A stretch of DNA of 22,336 nt from Nitrososphaerota archaeon (lineage in GTDB: Archaea > Thermoproteota > Nitrososphaeria > Nitrososphaerales > Nitrosopumilaceae): the NCBI GenBank assembly GCA_018263495.1, contig JAANXC010000056.1:1-22336 (forward strand). The letters are read 5' to 3'. This document shows, one piece after another, positions 1 to 6,511 of the stretch. The notes under the pieces were generated by a model, which was not told the DNA's origin, did no database searches, and saw only the letters and a program-made list of their open reading frames with translations. The first letter of the stretch is position 1, and every line of letters starts with the position of its first letter. The translations under genes were made by a program, and so were the position numbers.

Positions 1-114
1 GATAATACACTTTTTTCCAATTTTAAAAGACTCTACATCTTCCGGAACAAAACTTGTATTACCAAACTTGTTCTGAAAAAGCTCAATTATTTTTTTTTCA
101 CTTAATTTGTTCAT
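1..114 (-). CDS. 5' end of a probable ThiL-like (AIR-synthase family) kinase, cut by window edge
   Basis: The first 38 codons of a minus-strand gene run off the left edge. The protein begins MNKLSEKKIIELFQNKFG and continues to a PEDVESFKIGKK stretch. This N-terminus resembles archaeal thiamine-monophosphate kinase-like (ThiL) proteins of the AIR-synthase superfamily, where a short helix precedes the first nucleotide- and metal-binding strand. The ATG overlaps the end of the phosphohexomutase gene by 17 nt in another frame, so the two are probably cotranscribed. None of the catalytic aspartates of the family lies in the visible part, so the assignment rests only on N-terminal resemblance. Confidence 0.5.
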   Translation of the reverse strand, partial: MNKLSEKKIIELFQNKFGNTSFVPEDVESFKIGKKCII

Positions 115-1396
115 AGCTTTCTTTGACAAGATCCTTTATCTCTTGATGGATGTTTCTAACTTTTTCCAAGCTGTTAGACTCTGCAGACACGCGAATGGAG
201 TTTTCAGTGTTTGATTTTCTGACCAGCGCCCAACTATCCTCGTCAACTATCGCTTTAATACCATCAAGAGTTTCCACACTGCCAAATTTTTCCTTCATCT
301 TGTCATGCAGTACTTTCAGTATATCGTCATGGTGTTCTGAATCGTACTCTACTTTGTCCCTTATGATATGATATTTTTCCATAAAGTTCAGTGCATCAGC
401 AAACTCGTCTTTCTTAATTATCGATGCAATCAGGCCGCTAGTCAAAATTCCATCGCGGCAGTAGTTAAAGTCAGACAGAATGAAACCGCCGCTGCTTCCC
501 TCGCCACCAACCTGTGATTTCGTTTCAATCATCTTTTCAGTAACGTTTGCTTCACCCACCTTGGAACGGAAAACTGTTCCACCGTTTTGTTTTATGTACT
601 TCTCAACAGATATGCTGGTATCCTGGCTAAGCACAAAATTTTTGCAACCTAGTTCAAGCGCCTTGACTACTCCCATTCCTAGCGTAACATCAGGGTCCTT
701 TTTTTCTCCATTAATCACAATAACAAGTCGGTCACCATCCAGGTCAAAGGCAAAACCAATGTCCCTGTTTTTGGTATTTGTTACAAGCTCTTCCAGTGTA
801 TCCACTGTTGGGTCAGGTCCCCTAGAGCTTTTTTCTAATTTACTGTTAATTGTAACAACATCACATCCAACTTTCTCTAGTAGTTGCGATGGAAATCCCT
901 TTGCGGCACCGCCTCCAATATCGACTACAACCTTAGGAATGCCAGATATTTTTCCTATGATTTTAGACGCATCATCAACATAGGCGGATTCAATTTCATG
1001 CTCTTCTCCAATTTTTGACTTGGGCGGGTTCTGTTCGCTCATTACCGTATCAAGCTGTTTTTCGTTTACTCCCTTTCCATCTATGATCATCTTTAGCCCA
1101 TTCCATTCTATAGGATTATGTGAAGAAGTAACAATGATTCCTGCGCCGTATTTGCGCGATTCCCGAAACGCTACAGGGGTCGGGACTATTCCTAAATCAT
1201 AAACATCTATACCTGATTGCATTAATCCAGCTTTAACAGTTTCTGCTACCATCTGTCCAGTTGGTCTGGTATCTGTTGCGATAACACATTTTTTTGAATT
1301 TATTAGTACAGAAAAGTTCTTTGAAAATTTCAAGATATCACGTAACATCAAGTCTTTCCCAAAAACACCTCTGATTCCTGATACTGATATTTTCAT
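98..1396 (-). CDS. glmM: Phosphohexomutase (phosphoglucosamine mutase / phosphomannomutase family)
   Basis: This 432-residue protein is a full-length alpha-D-phosphohexomutase, which moves a phosphate between the 1 and 6 positions of a hexose or hexosamine phosphate. It feeds nucleotide-sugar, glycan and S-layer glycosylation pathways. Visible motifs are the catalytic phosphoserine loop TSSHNP (90-95, Ser92), the metal-binding loop DLDGDR (218-223), the sugar-specificity loop GEGSSGG (298-304) and a C-terminal phosphate-binding stretch RKSNTENSIRVS. The specificity loop does not separate GlmM from ManB, so the symbol is the likely one rather than proven. The ATG lies 26 nt from a symmetric TATA box (centre 1422-1423) shared with tRNA-Thr, which implies a leaderless mRNA. 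The gene downstream overlaps its last 17 nt. Confidence 0.9.
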   Translation of the reverse strand: MKISVSGIRGVFGKDLMLRDILKFSKNFSVLINSKKCVIATDTRPTGQMVAETVKAGLMQSGIDVYDLGIVPTPVAFRESRKYGAGIIVTSSHNPIEWNGLKMIIDGKGVNEKQLDTVMSEQNPPKSKIGEEHEIESAYVDDASKIIGKISGIPKVVVDIGGGAAKGFPSQLLEKVGCDVVTINSKLEKSSRGPDPTVDTLEELVTNTKNRDIGFAFDLDGDRLVIVINGEKKDPDVTLGMGVVKALELGCKNFVLSQDTSISVEKYIKQNGGTVFRSKVGEANVTEKMIETKSQVGGEGSSGGFILSDFNYCRDGILTSGLIASIIKKDEFADALNFMEKYHIIRDKVEYDSEHHDDILKVLHDKMKEKFGSVETLDGIKAIVDEDSWALVRKSNTENSIRVSAESNSLEKVRNIHQEIKDLVKESYEQIK

Positions 1397-1418
1397 TGCT
1401 TCAAACTTAGATACGCTT

Positions 1419-1426
1419 TTTATAAA
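1419..1426. promoter_or_regulatory. Bidirectional TATA box between glmM and tRNA-Thr
   Basis: The perfect palindrome TTTATAAA is centred at 1422.5. It lies 26 nt from the glmM ATG (1396, minus) and about 26 nt from the first base of tRNA-Thr (1448, plus). Both distances match the archaeal TATA-to-start spacing, and no second TATA-like box is visible in the 51-bp gap. One TBP site probably serves both transcripts. Confidence 0.6.
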
Positions 1427-1447
1427 CTCTGAGAGGAAATGGTTAGT

Positions 1448-1521
1448 GCCTCGATAGCTCAGCCTGGTAGAGCGAACGCCTCGTAAGCGTTAGGTCGCGA
1501 GATCGAATCTCGCTCGAGGCT
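1448..1521 (+). tRNA. tRNA-Thr(CGT)
   Basis: The acceptor arms GCCTCGA and TCGAGGC pair over 7 bp. The D stem is GCTC/GAGC. The anticodon stem AACGC/GCGTT encloses the loop CTCGTAA, giving anticodon CGT (threonine). The T arm is GCGAG-ATCGAAT-CTCGC. The last base (T) is the discriminator, CCA is not encoded, and there is no intron. Expression is probably from the TATA box at 1419-1426. Confidence 0.96.
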
Positions 1522-1539
1522 TTCATAAAATTAATAATG

Positions 1540-1559
1540 TTTTTCAATTATATTTTTTT
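1540..1559 (+). terminator. Oligo-T terminator after tRNA-Thr
   Basis: Two T-runs (five Ts at 1540-1544 and seven at 1553-1559) begin about 20 nt after the tRNA 3' end. Archaeal RNA polymerase terminates at such oligo-T tracts without needing a hairpin. The position fits the end of the tRNA-Thr transcript. Confidence 0.4.
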
Positions 1560-1568
1560 AAAATAATT

Positions 1569-1658
1569 TTAAGAGTTTTCAGTTTTATCAGTTAGGGTTT
1601 CTATGTCTGTTTCAAGTTCTTCTCCTAATCCCTTCCACCATTCAGTTTGTTCTGTCAT
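1569..1658 (-). CDS. Possible 29-residue acidic small protein
   Basis: A short reading frame starts at ATG 1658 and encodes a 29-residue acidic peptide beginning MTEQTEWWKGLGEELETDI. A purine-rich GGGGAG sits 2 nt before the ATG, closer than a usual Shine-Dalgarno. The composition is protein-like (two Trp, many Glu), which favours a real small gene. It lies downstream of the mini membrane protein at 1738-1911 on the same strand, with a 79-nt gap, and could share its transcript. No family is recognised, and chance occurrence cannot be excluded at this length. Confidence 0.4.
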   Translation of the reverse strand: MTEQTEWWKGLGEELETDIETLTDKTENS

Positions 1659-1737
1659 ACTCCCCTTCCATTACCCTAAAATGCTCCTTAATAGATCTGT
1701 CGATGCGTAGTTTGTCTGTTGTTTTGTGATGTAGTAT

Positions 1738-1911
1738 CTACGTATTTCTTCTTCTTCTTCTCATGTAGTTTCTATATACTATGATTGCCAGTGCTCCTCC
1801 AGCACACGACCAAAATACTGGCCATCGTAACTCTGATTCTGTCATTCCAAGAAACGAGTAAATTGTTCCACCAATCAAAGCGAATCCAATGATTTCCAAA
1901 ATTTTTGACAA
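1738..1911 (-). CDS. Mini membrane protein, two TM segments, TTG start
   Basis: A 57-residue protein with two hydrophobic segments (about 3-22 and 32-46) separated by a short polar loop, ending in an arginine-rich tail (RNYMRRRRRNT). The frame stays open upstream into the divergent gene. TTG 1911 is preferred because it lies 27 nt from the TATA-like ATATAT at 1936-1941 and removes the overlap. The layout (short head, TM, charged turn, TM, basic tail) matches the divergently transcribed protein at 1964-2182, and both share a small-residue-rich second TM followed by a Tyr-Asn or Tyr-Arg-Asn-Tyr motif. The two may be paralogues. No function can be assigned. Confidence 0.6.
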   Translation of the reverse strand: MSKILEIIGFALIGGTIYSFLGMTESELRWPVFWSCAGGALAIIVYRNYMRRRRRNT

Positions 1912-1935
1912 TGTAACATGATAAACATCAAAAAG

Positions 1936-1941
1936 ATATAT
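1936..1941. promoter_or_regulatory. Bidirectional TATA box between two mini membrane protein genes
   Basis: ATATAT, centred at 1938.5, lies 27 nt from the proposed TTG (1911, minus) and 25 nt from the proposed ATG (1964, plus). This symmetry repeats the arrangement at 1419-1426. It is the main reason for choosing the shorter starts of both flanking genes. Confidence 0.5.
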
Positions 1942-1963
1942 GGCTTTACAACAACACACTCTC

Positions 1964-2182
1964 ATGGATAAGGTTATGATGGTTGTTTTGGGTTTTCTGT
2001 TGGTTGGAATACCAATAGCATTTGTACAACCAGACACAGGAGAACTTAGGGATCAACCATTGTATCTATTATTTTATGCGTCTATTGGTGGTATAATTGT
2101 AGTTATTATGTACAATGGTTACAAAGGAAAGAAAGCCAGACAACAAGCTAATAGAGAGAGAAGAAGAAAATTTAAGAAATAA
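1964..2182 (+). CDS. Mini membrane protein, two TM segments, basic tail
   Basis: A 72-residue protein beginning MDKVMMVVLGFLLVG, with TM segments at about 4-20 and 33-52, a polar turn (QPDTGELRDQP) between them, and a strongly basic tail (KGKKARQQANRERRRKFKK). The tail probably lies in the cytoplasm. An in-frame ATG at 1940 would add eight residues but falls on the TATA-like box, so ATG 1964 is preferred. The gene ends 3 nt before the stop of the convergent HTH gene. It mirrors the divergent protein at 1738-1911 in size and layout. Function unknown. Confidence 0.7.
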   Translation: MDKVMMVVLGFLLVGIPIAFVQPDTGELRDQPLYLLFYASIGGIIVVIMYNGYKGKKARQQANRERRRKFKK

Positions 2183-2185
2183 TTT

Positions 2186-2467
2186 TTACATTTCTAAACC
2201 GAAAGATTCTGCTACATCAGAAAATTTTTGGTACTGTTCAAGATACTGTTTGCCTTTTGGAGTAATCACGAATACATTCCTTCCATCGTATTCAATCTTG
2301 TTGACAAGTCCTGCTCCAGTTAAATTACTAACAAATTTTTCTAATCTTGAATGTGAAAGATTAGCCTTTGAAAGTAACGAGGTAGTTTTGATTCCTTCTT
2401 GTCCGCATTGATCTGTAGCGACTAAAAGATCTGCTACAATTTGCATGCTGGTTCGGTAAACTACCAT
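2186..2467 (-). CDS. Winged helix-turn-helix DNA-binding protein
   Basis: This 93-residue protein is a stand-alone winged HTH of the small archaeal type (PF14947-like). Helices at about 5-17 and 27-35 lead to a recognition helix in LSHSRLEKFVSNLTGAGL, followed by the wing (NKIEYDGRNVFVITPKG) and a C-terminal helix ending AESFGLEM. Small archaeal proteins of this kind usually bind DNA as dimers. ATG 2467 lies 26 nt from a TATA-like GATATAAG (2490-2497), so the mRNA is probably leaderless. It is a clear paralogue of the 8800-9087 protein, sharing the M-x-IV start, the SHxRL recognition helix and the FG-L-x C-terminus. The target genes are unknown. Confidence 0.85.
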   Translation of the reverse strand: MVVYRTSMQIVADLLVATDQCGQEGIKTTSLLSKANLSHSRLEKFVSNLTGAGLVNKIEYDGRNVFVITPKGKQYLEQYQKFSDVAESFGLEM

Positions 2468-2489
2468 TGAAATAATTGAAAATTACTCC

Positions 2490-2497
2490 GATATAAG
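2490..2497 (-). promoter_or_regulatory. TATA box of the winged-HTH gene
   Basis: GATATAAG on the plus strand reads CTTATATC on the minus strand. Its centre lies 26 nt before the ATG at 2467, consistent with leaderless transcription. A separate box, CATATAAT near 2524-2531, lies about 24 nt before the divergent ATG at 2551. Confidence 0.5.
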
Positions 2498-2550
2498 AGT
2501 ATAACTTCTAAAGTAATCAAGTACATATAATATTAATTTGATTTCGTAAT

Positions 2551-3138
2551 ATGTCTTCAGATTCGCCAATTCCATGGTTTGATACTTTTCTTGGCGTTGC
2601 TTACCGCTATTATGAAATACGCATGAACGTAGTACCACTATTTTCTGATCTCAAAGTAGCGCGGAAATTTTGGATGGATACGATGCATTGGTGGAACGAT
2701 CATTCTATTAAAATTAGATTCGTAGAAACAGGCGATACTTACTGGTTCATAATGGGAGCGGAATCTCGTAATCCAAAAAACAATAGAGCTATTTTCAAAG
2801 TTCTTCCAAAGTCTCCTCACTTTGATCGCTTTAAAAAAGGACATGAAGGCACTGCATATCTGCGACTAGGCACTTATGTCATAAAATACAAAAAAGATGT
2901 AAAAGATGATGCAAAATGTAACTGTGGTCATATCAAGGAGGACCATGAAGAGGGGAAAGACGATGACAGTTGTCTTTTTGAGGACTGCGATTGTGAAAAA
3001 TTTGAGACCTTTCAAGTAAACTTGCTAAAAAAGAAAAAAACCGTCTCTGACATTAAATTTCTTACAGAAGCCGAAGTAAAGGACGATGTACTAGCGTGGA
3101 ATTGTTTTTCTGTTAATAAATACACTGAGAAGAAATAG
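2551..3138 (+). CDS. Hypothetical protein with a Cys/His-rich zinc-binding insert
   Basis: This 195-residue soluble protein is not recognised as a known enzyme. The N-terminal 115 residues are aromatic-rich and probably mixed alpha/beta. Residues 123-151 form a compact metal-binding motif with C123-x-C125-x-H127, H132, C141, C146-x-C148 and F151, a pattern of the type CxCGHxxxDH...CxxxxCxCxxF that I recall as a small zinc module in many prokaryotic proteins. The acidic stretch between the half-sites (EEGKDDDS) probably forms a loop. A TATA-like box about 24 nt upstream supports the ATG. It is transcribed divergently from the winged-HTH gene, which could regulate it; that is inference. Confidence 0.75.
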   Translation: MSSDSPIPWFDTFLGVAYRYYEIRMNVVPLFSDLKVARKFWMDTMHWWNDHSIKIRFVETGDTYWFIMGAESRNPKNNRAIFKVLPKSPHFDRFKKGHEGTAYLRLGTYVIKYKKDVKDDAKCNCGHIKEDHEEGKDDDSCLFEDCDCEKFETFQVNLLKKKKTVSDIKFLTEAEVKDDVLAWNCFSVNKYTEKK

Positions 3139-3155
3139 TGCAGACAGTTATTTTT

Positions 3156-3317
3156 CTACTCTGAAAGGTTTACTCTTTCATGATCGCCAGGATAAAACTC
3201 TGAAATTTTTTTTGAGTAACAATTACCACACAACTGTCCATCGATACCCCATTCTTCCATAGGCAAGTATGGATGATCAATTTCACCATCACACAACGCA
3301 CATTTTTCAGAGTTCAT
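3156..3317 (-). CDS. Small zinc-ribbon protein
   Basis: A 53-residue protein beginning MNSEKCALCDGEIDH, with paired CALC and CGNC knuckles (residues 6-9 and 30-33) that form a probable treble-clef or zinc-ribbon site. Two further in-frame ATGs lie upstream (3326 and 3323). The start at 3317 is chosen because it is 26 nt from the TATA-like TTTATAA centred near 3343. The gene is convergent with the Cys/His-rich protein that ends at 3138. Such mini zinc proteins are common in thaumarchaea and generally uncharacterised. Binding of nucleic acid or protein is likely but unproven. Confidence 0.7.
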   Translation of the reverse strand: MNSEKCALCDGEIDHPYLPMEEWGIDGQLCGNCYSKKISEFYPGDHERVNLSE

Positions 3318-3388
3318 ACACATCATCACTTTTGATTTGTTATAAAAACCATATTTTGTTATATAGAAGTTTTTTTTATAAATTACCG

Positions 3389-3465
3389 GTAGAATGTCTG
3401 GCCATTGTAAACCTCCTGCAAGAAGTTTCTTGGCTAGACGTCTGCCATTCTTGAGGATTGTTTGA
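3389..3465 (+). ncRNA. Candidate structured RNA (or 23-codon leader-type ORF)
   Basis: Two TATA-like boxes (TATATAG near 3360 and TTTATAAA at 3375-3382) point rightward into a stretch without a normal gene. The stretch can fold: GTCTGGCCA (3396-3404) pairs with TGGCTAGAC (3431-3439) over 9 bp with one G-U, and CAAGA/TCTTG can form a competing inner hairpin. The same stretch contains an ATG-started 23-codon frame (3394-3465) whose stop abuts the stop of the AIPR gene. Neither reading is proven. Confidence 0.25.
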
Positions 3466-5220
3466 TTATATACCAGAAATTGTTTTTTTGATATAATCTA
3501 TTTCTTCTTGTTCTTGTCTAATTTTCGAATCTATTACTTCTAACATGGATTTGCCGTAAACCTGGTTTGAGAAAAAGTTGTGAGCAGTGTTAGCCTCATC
3601 TATCTTTTCTTCAACCTTAGAATCTTCAAGAAACTTTGTTACAACCTTGTCTGTAGTTTTTAGAATTTTTGTGAACAATCCAATATTCTGAATCATCTTT
3701 TCTAACTCAGAAATATCCTTCTTGAAATCATCATTTTTTCCTATAATGTTTTTGTGAATAATCCTTGCAGTAACTGCAACAAAAAGATTCTGTGCATATT
3801 TCTTGTATCTGTTTTGAGTATTACTTCTGTCGTATCCCAATTCATTTTTCGCATACTCACGAATTAAGTGTGGGAATAAAAAGTATCGATAATCACATTC
3901 TAGTTCATCATCAAAGACAGTTTCATATTTTGCACCCTTGGGAAGATATTTTCCTATGCCGCCATACACGTCATTTGGTTTCTGTTCAAAATATGAGACC
4001 ATTGAGGCAATCGCAGTATCATCTTTGATTCTACATTTTTCTTTTTTATCTGATAGGTATTTGTTGTAAATTTCATTACCATCGAATTTAGCTTTTTCCG
4101 AGGATGGAAGGTTCAGCCAGGAGCCCTGTTGGTGTTCATAGAAATAGCCTATCCTTTGTAACATGGAATGTATTGCTATATGGTAATCCTCTAGCGAGAC
4201 ATAGTCCTTACCTTTAATGGCATTCTGGGAGTTCCTGTACTTTGTGATATTTCTCTGGTGTTCCTCATCTTTGGTTTTAATAATAGTAACCAAAACTTCT
4301 GCATCCAAGTTGTTTGTTTTCTTTTTTCTGTCAAGAATGCTCTTAGATGTTTGTGCCCCATTAACAATTTGTGCTCCTCCTAGGCTAAGCTGATTATTTT
4401 TCATCGAGTAATTATCTACAGTTATGGTAATCCCATTATTCCATTCAAAGAAATTATGGGGATTTTCTTCTAGAGTTTTTGTAATTCCTTTGTTAATTGA
4501 TCCTTTTCCGCCAAGATGTTTTCTAATATTTGACTCGAAAGCGTAGTGCTCATTTCTTTCTACAAAATCTGCATAGTCAAATGCAGAAACAATACAACAT
4601 AATGCATTATCATGTTCAAGGCATTTTAAAATTCTTAAACTAGTCTTTTGACCTTTGGCTGGTTTCTTAATCCGTTCCCACAATATTTGATAGACCTGTT
4701 CCTTTCCCACAACTTTCACTTCACCACTTTCATACTCGTCTACATCATTATCAGTCACGTAAACCAACTCTGTCTTCATGTTTTTTTCATGAAGATGTTT
4801 CCAAAGATATTGTAACTCATCTCGTCTGATCTTTGACTGTTCTAATTTTTTGAACCGAGCAACATCCTTGATGAATTTGTCAATTGCTCCTATAGAATGA
4901 GCCTCACCATACTTTGATTGAAATAATCTAATTCTTTTTTCTGAAGTATCCACTAAATACGCGTCAATTCCACAATCATATGCACCATCTATTATTGCAT
5001 TTTCTGCAACATCTTCCAGTACTTCTTCAACGTATAGTAAATGCCATAAAAGATAGAGATGTCCTTTCTCTACTTCGTTTTTTGCGTCCTTCATGAATTC
5101 AGCGATGCTTACATCTACTGCATGCGTTGCAAATCCTTCAAGAGGTGCACTTGATAGTTGAGATAGAAGAGCAAGTCCCTCTTCACTATAATCTAAGAGA
5201 GTTGCTTCTTTAGATGTCAA
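3466..5220 (-). CDS. AIPR-family protein with restriction-nuclease-like N-terminus
   Basis: This 584-residue protein matches the AIPR family (abortive-infection phage-resistance type, PF10592). Its core motifs are WNNGITI (260-266), QIVNGAQTS (284-292) and ITKYRNSQNAI (325-335). Residues 75-105 carry D78, G-I-D86-A and Q101-S-K103, the spacing of a PD-(D/E)xK (Mrr-like) nuclease core, so nucleic-acid cleavage is a reasonable inference. The C-terminal 150 residues are helical and charged. Start TTG 5220 is the only usual start codon near the 5' end before an in-frame stop upstream; ATG is not available. The gene sits 66 nt downstream of tRNA-Cys on the same strand, a common integration spot, but no duplicated tRNA end was seen. 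No partner defence gene lies beside it. Confidence 0.8.
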   Translation of the reverse strand: MTSKEATLLDYSEEGLALLSQLSSAPLEGFATHAVDVSIAEFMKDAKNEVEKGHLYLLWHLLYVEEVLEDVAENAIIDGAYDCGIDAYLVDTSEKRIRLFQSKYGEAHSIGAIDKFIKDVARFKKLEQSKIRRDELQYLWKHLHEKNMKTELVYVTDNDVDEYESGEVKVVGKEQVYQILWERIKKPAKGQKTSLRILKCLEHDNALCCIVSAFDYADFVERNEHYAFESNIRKHLGGKGSINKGITKTLEENPHNFFEWNNGITITVDNYSMKNNQLSLGGAQIVNGAQTSKSILDRKKKTNNLDAEVLVTIIKTKDEEHQRNITKYRNSQNAIKGKDYVSLEDYHIAIHSMLQRIGYFYEHQQGSWLNLPSSEKAKFDGNEIYNKYLSDKKEKCRIKDDTAIASMVSYFEQKPNDVYGGIGKYLPKGAKYETVFDDELECDYRYFLFPHLIREYAKNELGYDRSNTQNRYKKYAQNLFVAVTARIIHKNIIGKNDDFKKDISELEKMIQNIGLFTKILKTTDKVVTKFLEDSKVEEKIDEANTAHNFFSNQVYGKSMLEVIDSKIRQEQEEIDYIKKTISGI

Positions 5221-5227
5221 TTTTGAT

Positions 5228-5285
5228 TTTGATCTTTTATTCCCCTTAAGAAAGGGTGGGTGATTATGAAATAACCAGGATCAAA
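5228..5285 (-). other. Foldable leader between tRNA-Cys and the AIPR gene
   Basis: TTTGATC (5228-5234) and GATCAAA (5279-5285) are perfect inverted repeats closing a 58-nt region. Inside it, CCCTT (5243-5247) pairs with AAGGG (5252-5256) around a 4-nt loop, and a second imperfect hairpin lies near 5260-5277. The closing arm ends 8 nt before the TTG start, so it could influence initiation or end the tRNA transcript. Confidence 0.35.
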
Positions 5286-5286
5286 G

Positions 5287-5360
5287 AGGTGAGGGAGAGA
5301 TTTGAACTCCCGACACTAGGCTTTGCAGGCCCATGCACTACCGGACTGTACTACCTCACC
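5287..5360 (-). tRNA. tRNA-Cys(GCA)
   Basis: On the minus strand, GGTGAGG and CCTCACC pair as a 7-bp acceptor stem. The anticodon stem TGGGC/GCCTA (one G-U) encloses CTGCAAA, giving anticodon GCA (cysteine). The T arm is GGGAG-TTCAAAT-CTCTC. The discriminator is T, as usual for tRNA-Cys, and CCA is not encoded. There is no intron. Confidence 0.95.
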
Positions 5361-5400
5361 GTATCAATAAAAACACAAAATCGGCAATTAACTCTTTAGA

Positions 5401-5622
5401 TTAAAACTTACTAAATTGCTTAGAAGCTAGTTTAACGTCCTCAGCCTTGACAGTTTTCCTGCCAGCATGATTTGCATCATCAACAGCATTTTTTGCAATA
5501 ACTTCCGCTATTTCCTCTATAACCCTTCTAAGCTCTGCGGCAGATTCGTCACTTACACGTTGAGCTCCAGATTTTTTTAAAATGCGATACATCGCTGATA
5601 GCCCCAATTCTGATGACTTCAT
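5401..5622 (-). CDS. Archaeal histone
   Basis: This 73-residue protein is essentially a histone fold without tails: helix 1 (about 9-18), loop 1 with the DNA-contacting RVS (22-24), the long central helix 2 (26-52), loop 2 with AGRKTV (53-58) and helix 3 (EDVKLASKQF). It forms dimers that wrap or bridge DNA as chromatin. A TTG five codons upstream (5637) would extend the frame, but ATG 5622 lies 25 nt from a TATA-like TTTTATC (5644-5650), so it is preferred. The gene stands alone, divergent from the TatD-like gene and downstream of no other gene on its strand here. Confidence 0.93.
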   Translation of the reverse strand: MKSSELGLSAMYRILKKSGAQRVSDESAAELRRVIEEIAEVIAKNAVDDANHAGRKTVKAEDVKLASKQFSKF

Positions 5623-5715
5623 AGTTTTTTTTATCAAATGTACGATAAAAGATCATTAGTAAAAAAATCCCAATACAAGTATGATTAAAACAGACTATTT
5701 TAGGCAGCCAAGGTT

Positions 5716-6480
5716 ATGTGTTCTATGACTTGGCTTTACGACTCGCACATACATCTTTCTGACACCGAATATGAACACGACATTCCATTGATTATGAACT
5801 GTATGAAAAGACTTTGCATCAAGGCGTGCTGTGTCTCGATGGATTATTCCTCCTCGATTAAAACTCTTGAGCTTGGAAAGCAAAGTGACCTTGTCTTACC
5901 ATTCATAGGAATTCACCCGGAAAAGGCACAAGACGATACAGAATCTGTGTTCAAACTGATAGATGAAAACAATGAGAAGATTTCAGGAATTGGTGAGATT
6001 GGATTAGACAGTACATATACAAACTCTGATGAAGAATTCGGAAAACAGGAAGAAGTTTTCAAAACCCAGCTTTCATACGCAGAAAAATTTGGAAAGCCTG
6101 TTTCAATTCATTCTAGAAAAACACTTGATCAGATATTAGAAATCTTGTCTTCATACAAAGTTCCTAGCGTTTTATTGCATTGGTTTGATGGAAGCAAAAA
6201 ACAACTACAAAAGGCAATGGATTTAGATTGTTATGTTTCCTTTGGTCCAGTAATGGTTTATTCAAAAGACAAACAAGTATTATTATCAAAAGCGAATAAG
6301 GATAAAATTCTAGTAGAAACTGATGGGCCTGTTAGATTCTCTCGATGTTTTGAAAACAAAACTGCCCAAATTGACTTTATTCCAAGTATAGTTTTTTGTG
6401 CATCCAAGGTTTTACATGTGAATTATGATGAATTATGTGATGTAATAGAACAAAATTCTAAACGTTTTCTCATGCTATAG
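5716..6480 (+). CDS. TatD-family metal-dependent hydrolase (DNase-like)
   Basis: This protein of about 254 residues is a TIM-barrel amidohydrolase of the TatD family, whose members act as metal-dependent 3'-5' nucleases or D-aminoacyl-tRNA deacylase-like enzymes. Metal ligands are visible in order: DSHIH (H11, H13), GEIGLD (E94), SIHSR (H132), LLHWF (H155) and ETDGP (D203). The last motif lacks the usual ETD(S/A)P serine but keeps the aspartate. The start is either ATG 5716 or ATG 5725. The second gives MTWLYDSHIHL, closer to the family, with a TATA-like TATTTTA about 26 nt upstream. The DNA or RNA substrate cannot be told from sequence. Confidence 0.85.
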   Translation: MCSMTWLYDSHIHLSDTEYEHDIPLIMNCMKRLCIKACCVSMDYSSSIKTLELGKQSDLVLPFIGIHPEKAQDDTESVFKLIDENNEKISGIGEIGLDSTYTNSDEEFGKQEEVFKTQLSYAEKFGKPVSIHSRKTLDQILEILSSYKVPSVLLHWFDGSKKQLQKAMDLDCYVSFGPVMVYSKDKQVLLSKANKDKILVETDGPVRFSRCFENKTAQIDFIPSIVFCASKVLHVNYDELCDVIEQNSKRFLML

Positions 6481-6511
6481 ATATAAAAAACAGTCCAGAT
6501 GCCTTGATTTA

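Noticed and set aside
480..983. Long plus-strand open frame opposite glmM
   Set aside because: It is serine/proline-rich, has no family resemblance and lies entirely antisense to a phosphohexomutase with all its motifs.
3394..3465. 23-codon frame as a real gene
   Set aside because: The sequence is short and arginine/proline-rich with no recognised homology. The same bases fold well as RNA, so it was kept only as part of a candidate ncRNA.
3400..5360. Integrated element with att duplication at tRNA-Cys
   Set aside because: No second copy of the tRNA-Cys 3' end and no integrase was found around the AIPR gene, so only the position is suggestive.
5623..5637. TTG start five codons upstream for the histone
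   Set aside because: The ATG at 5622 matches both the TATA spacing and the usual tailless archaeal histone length.
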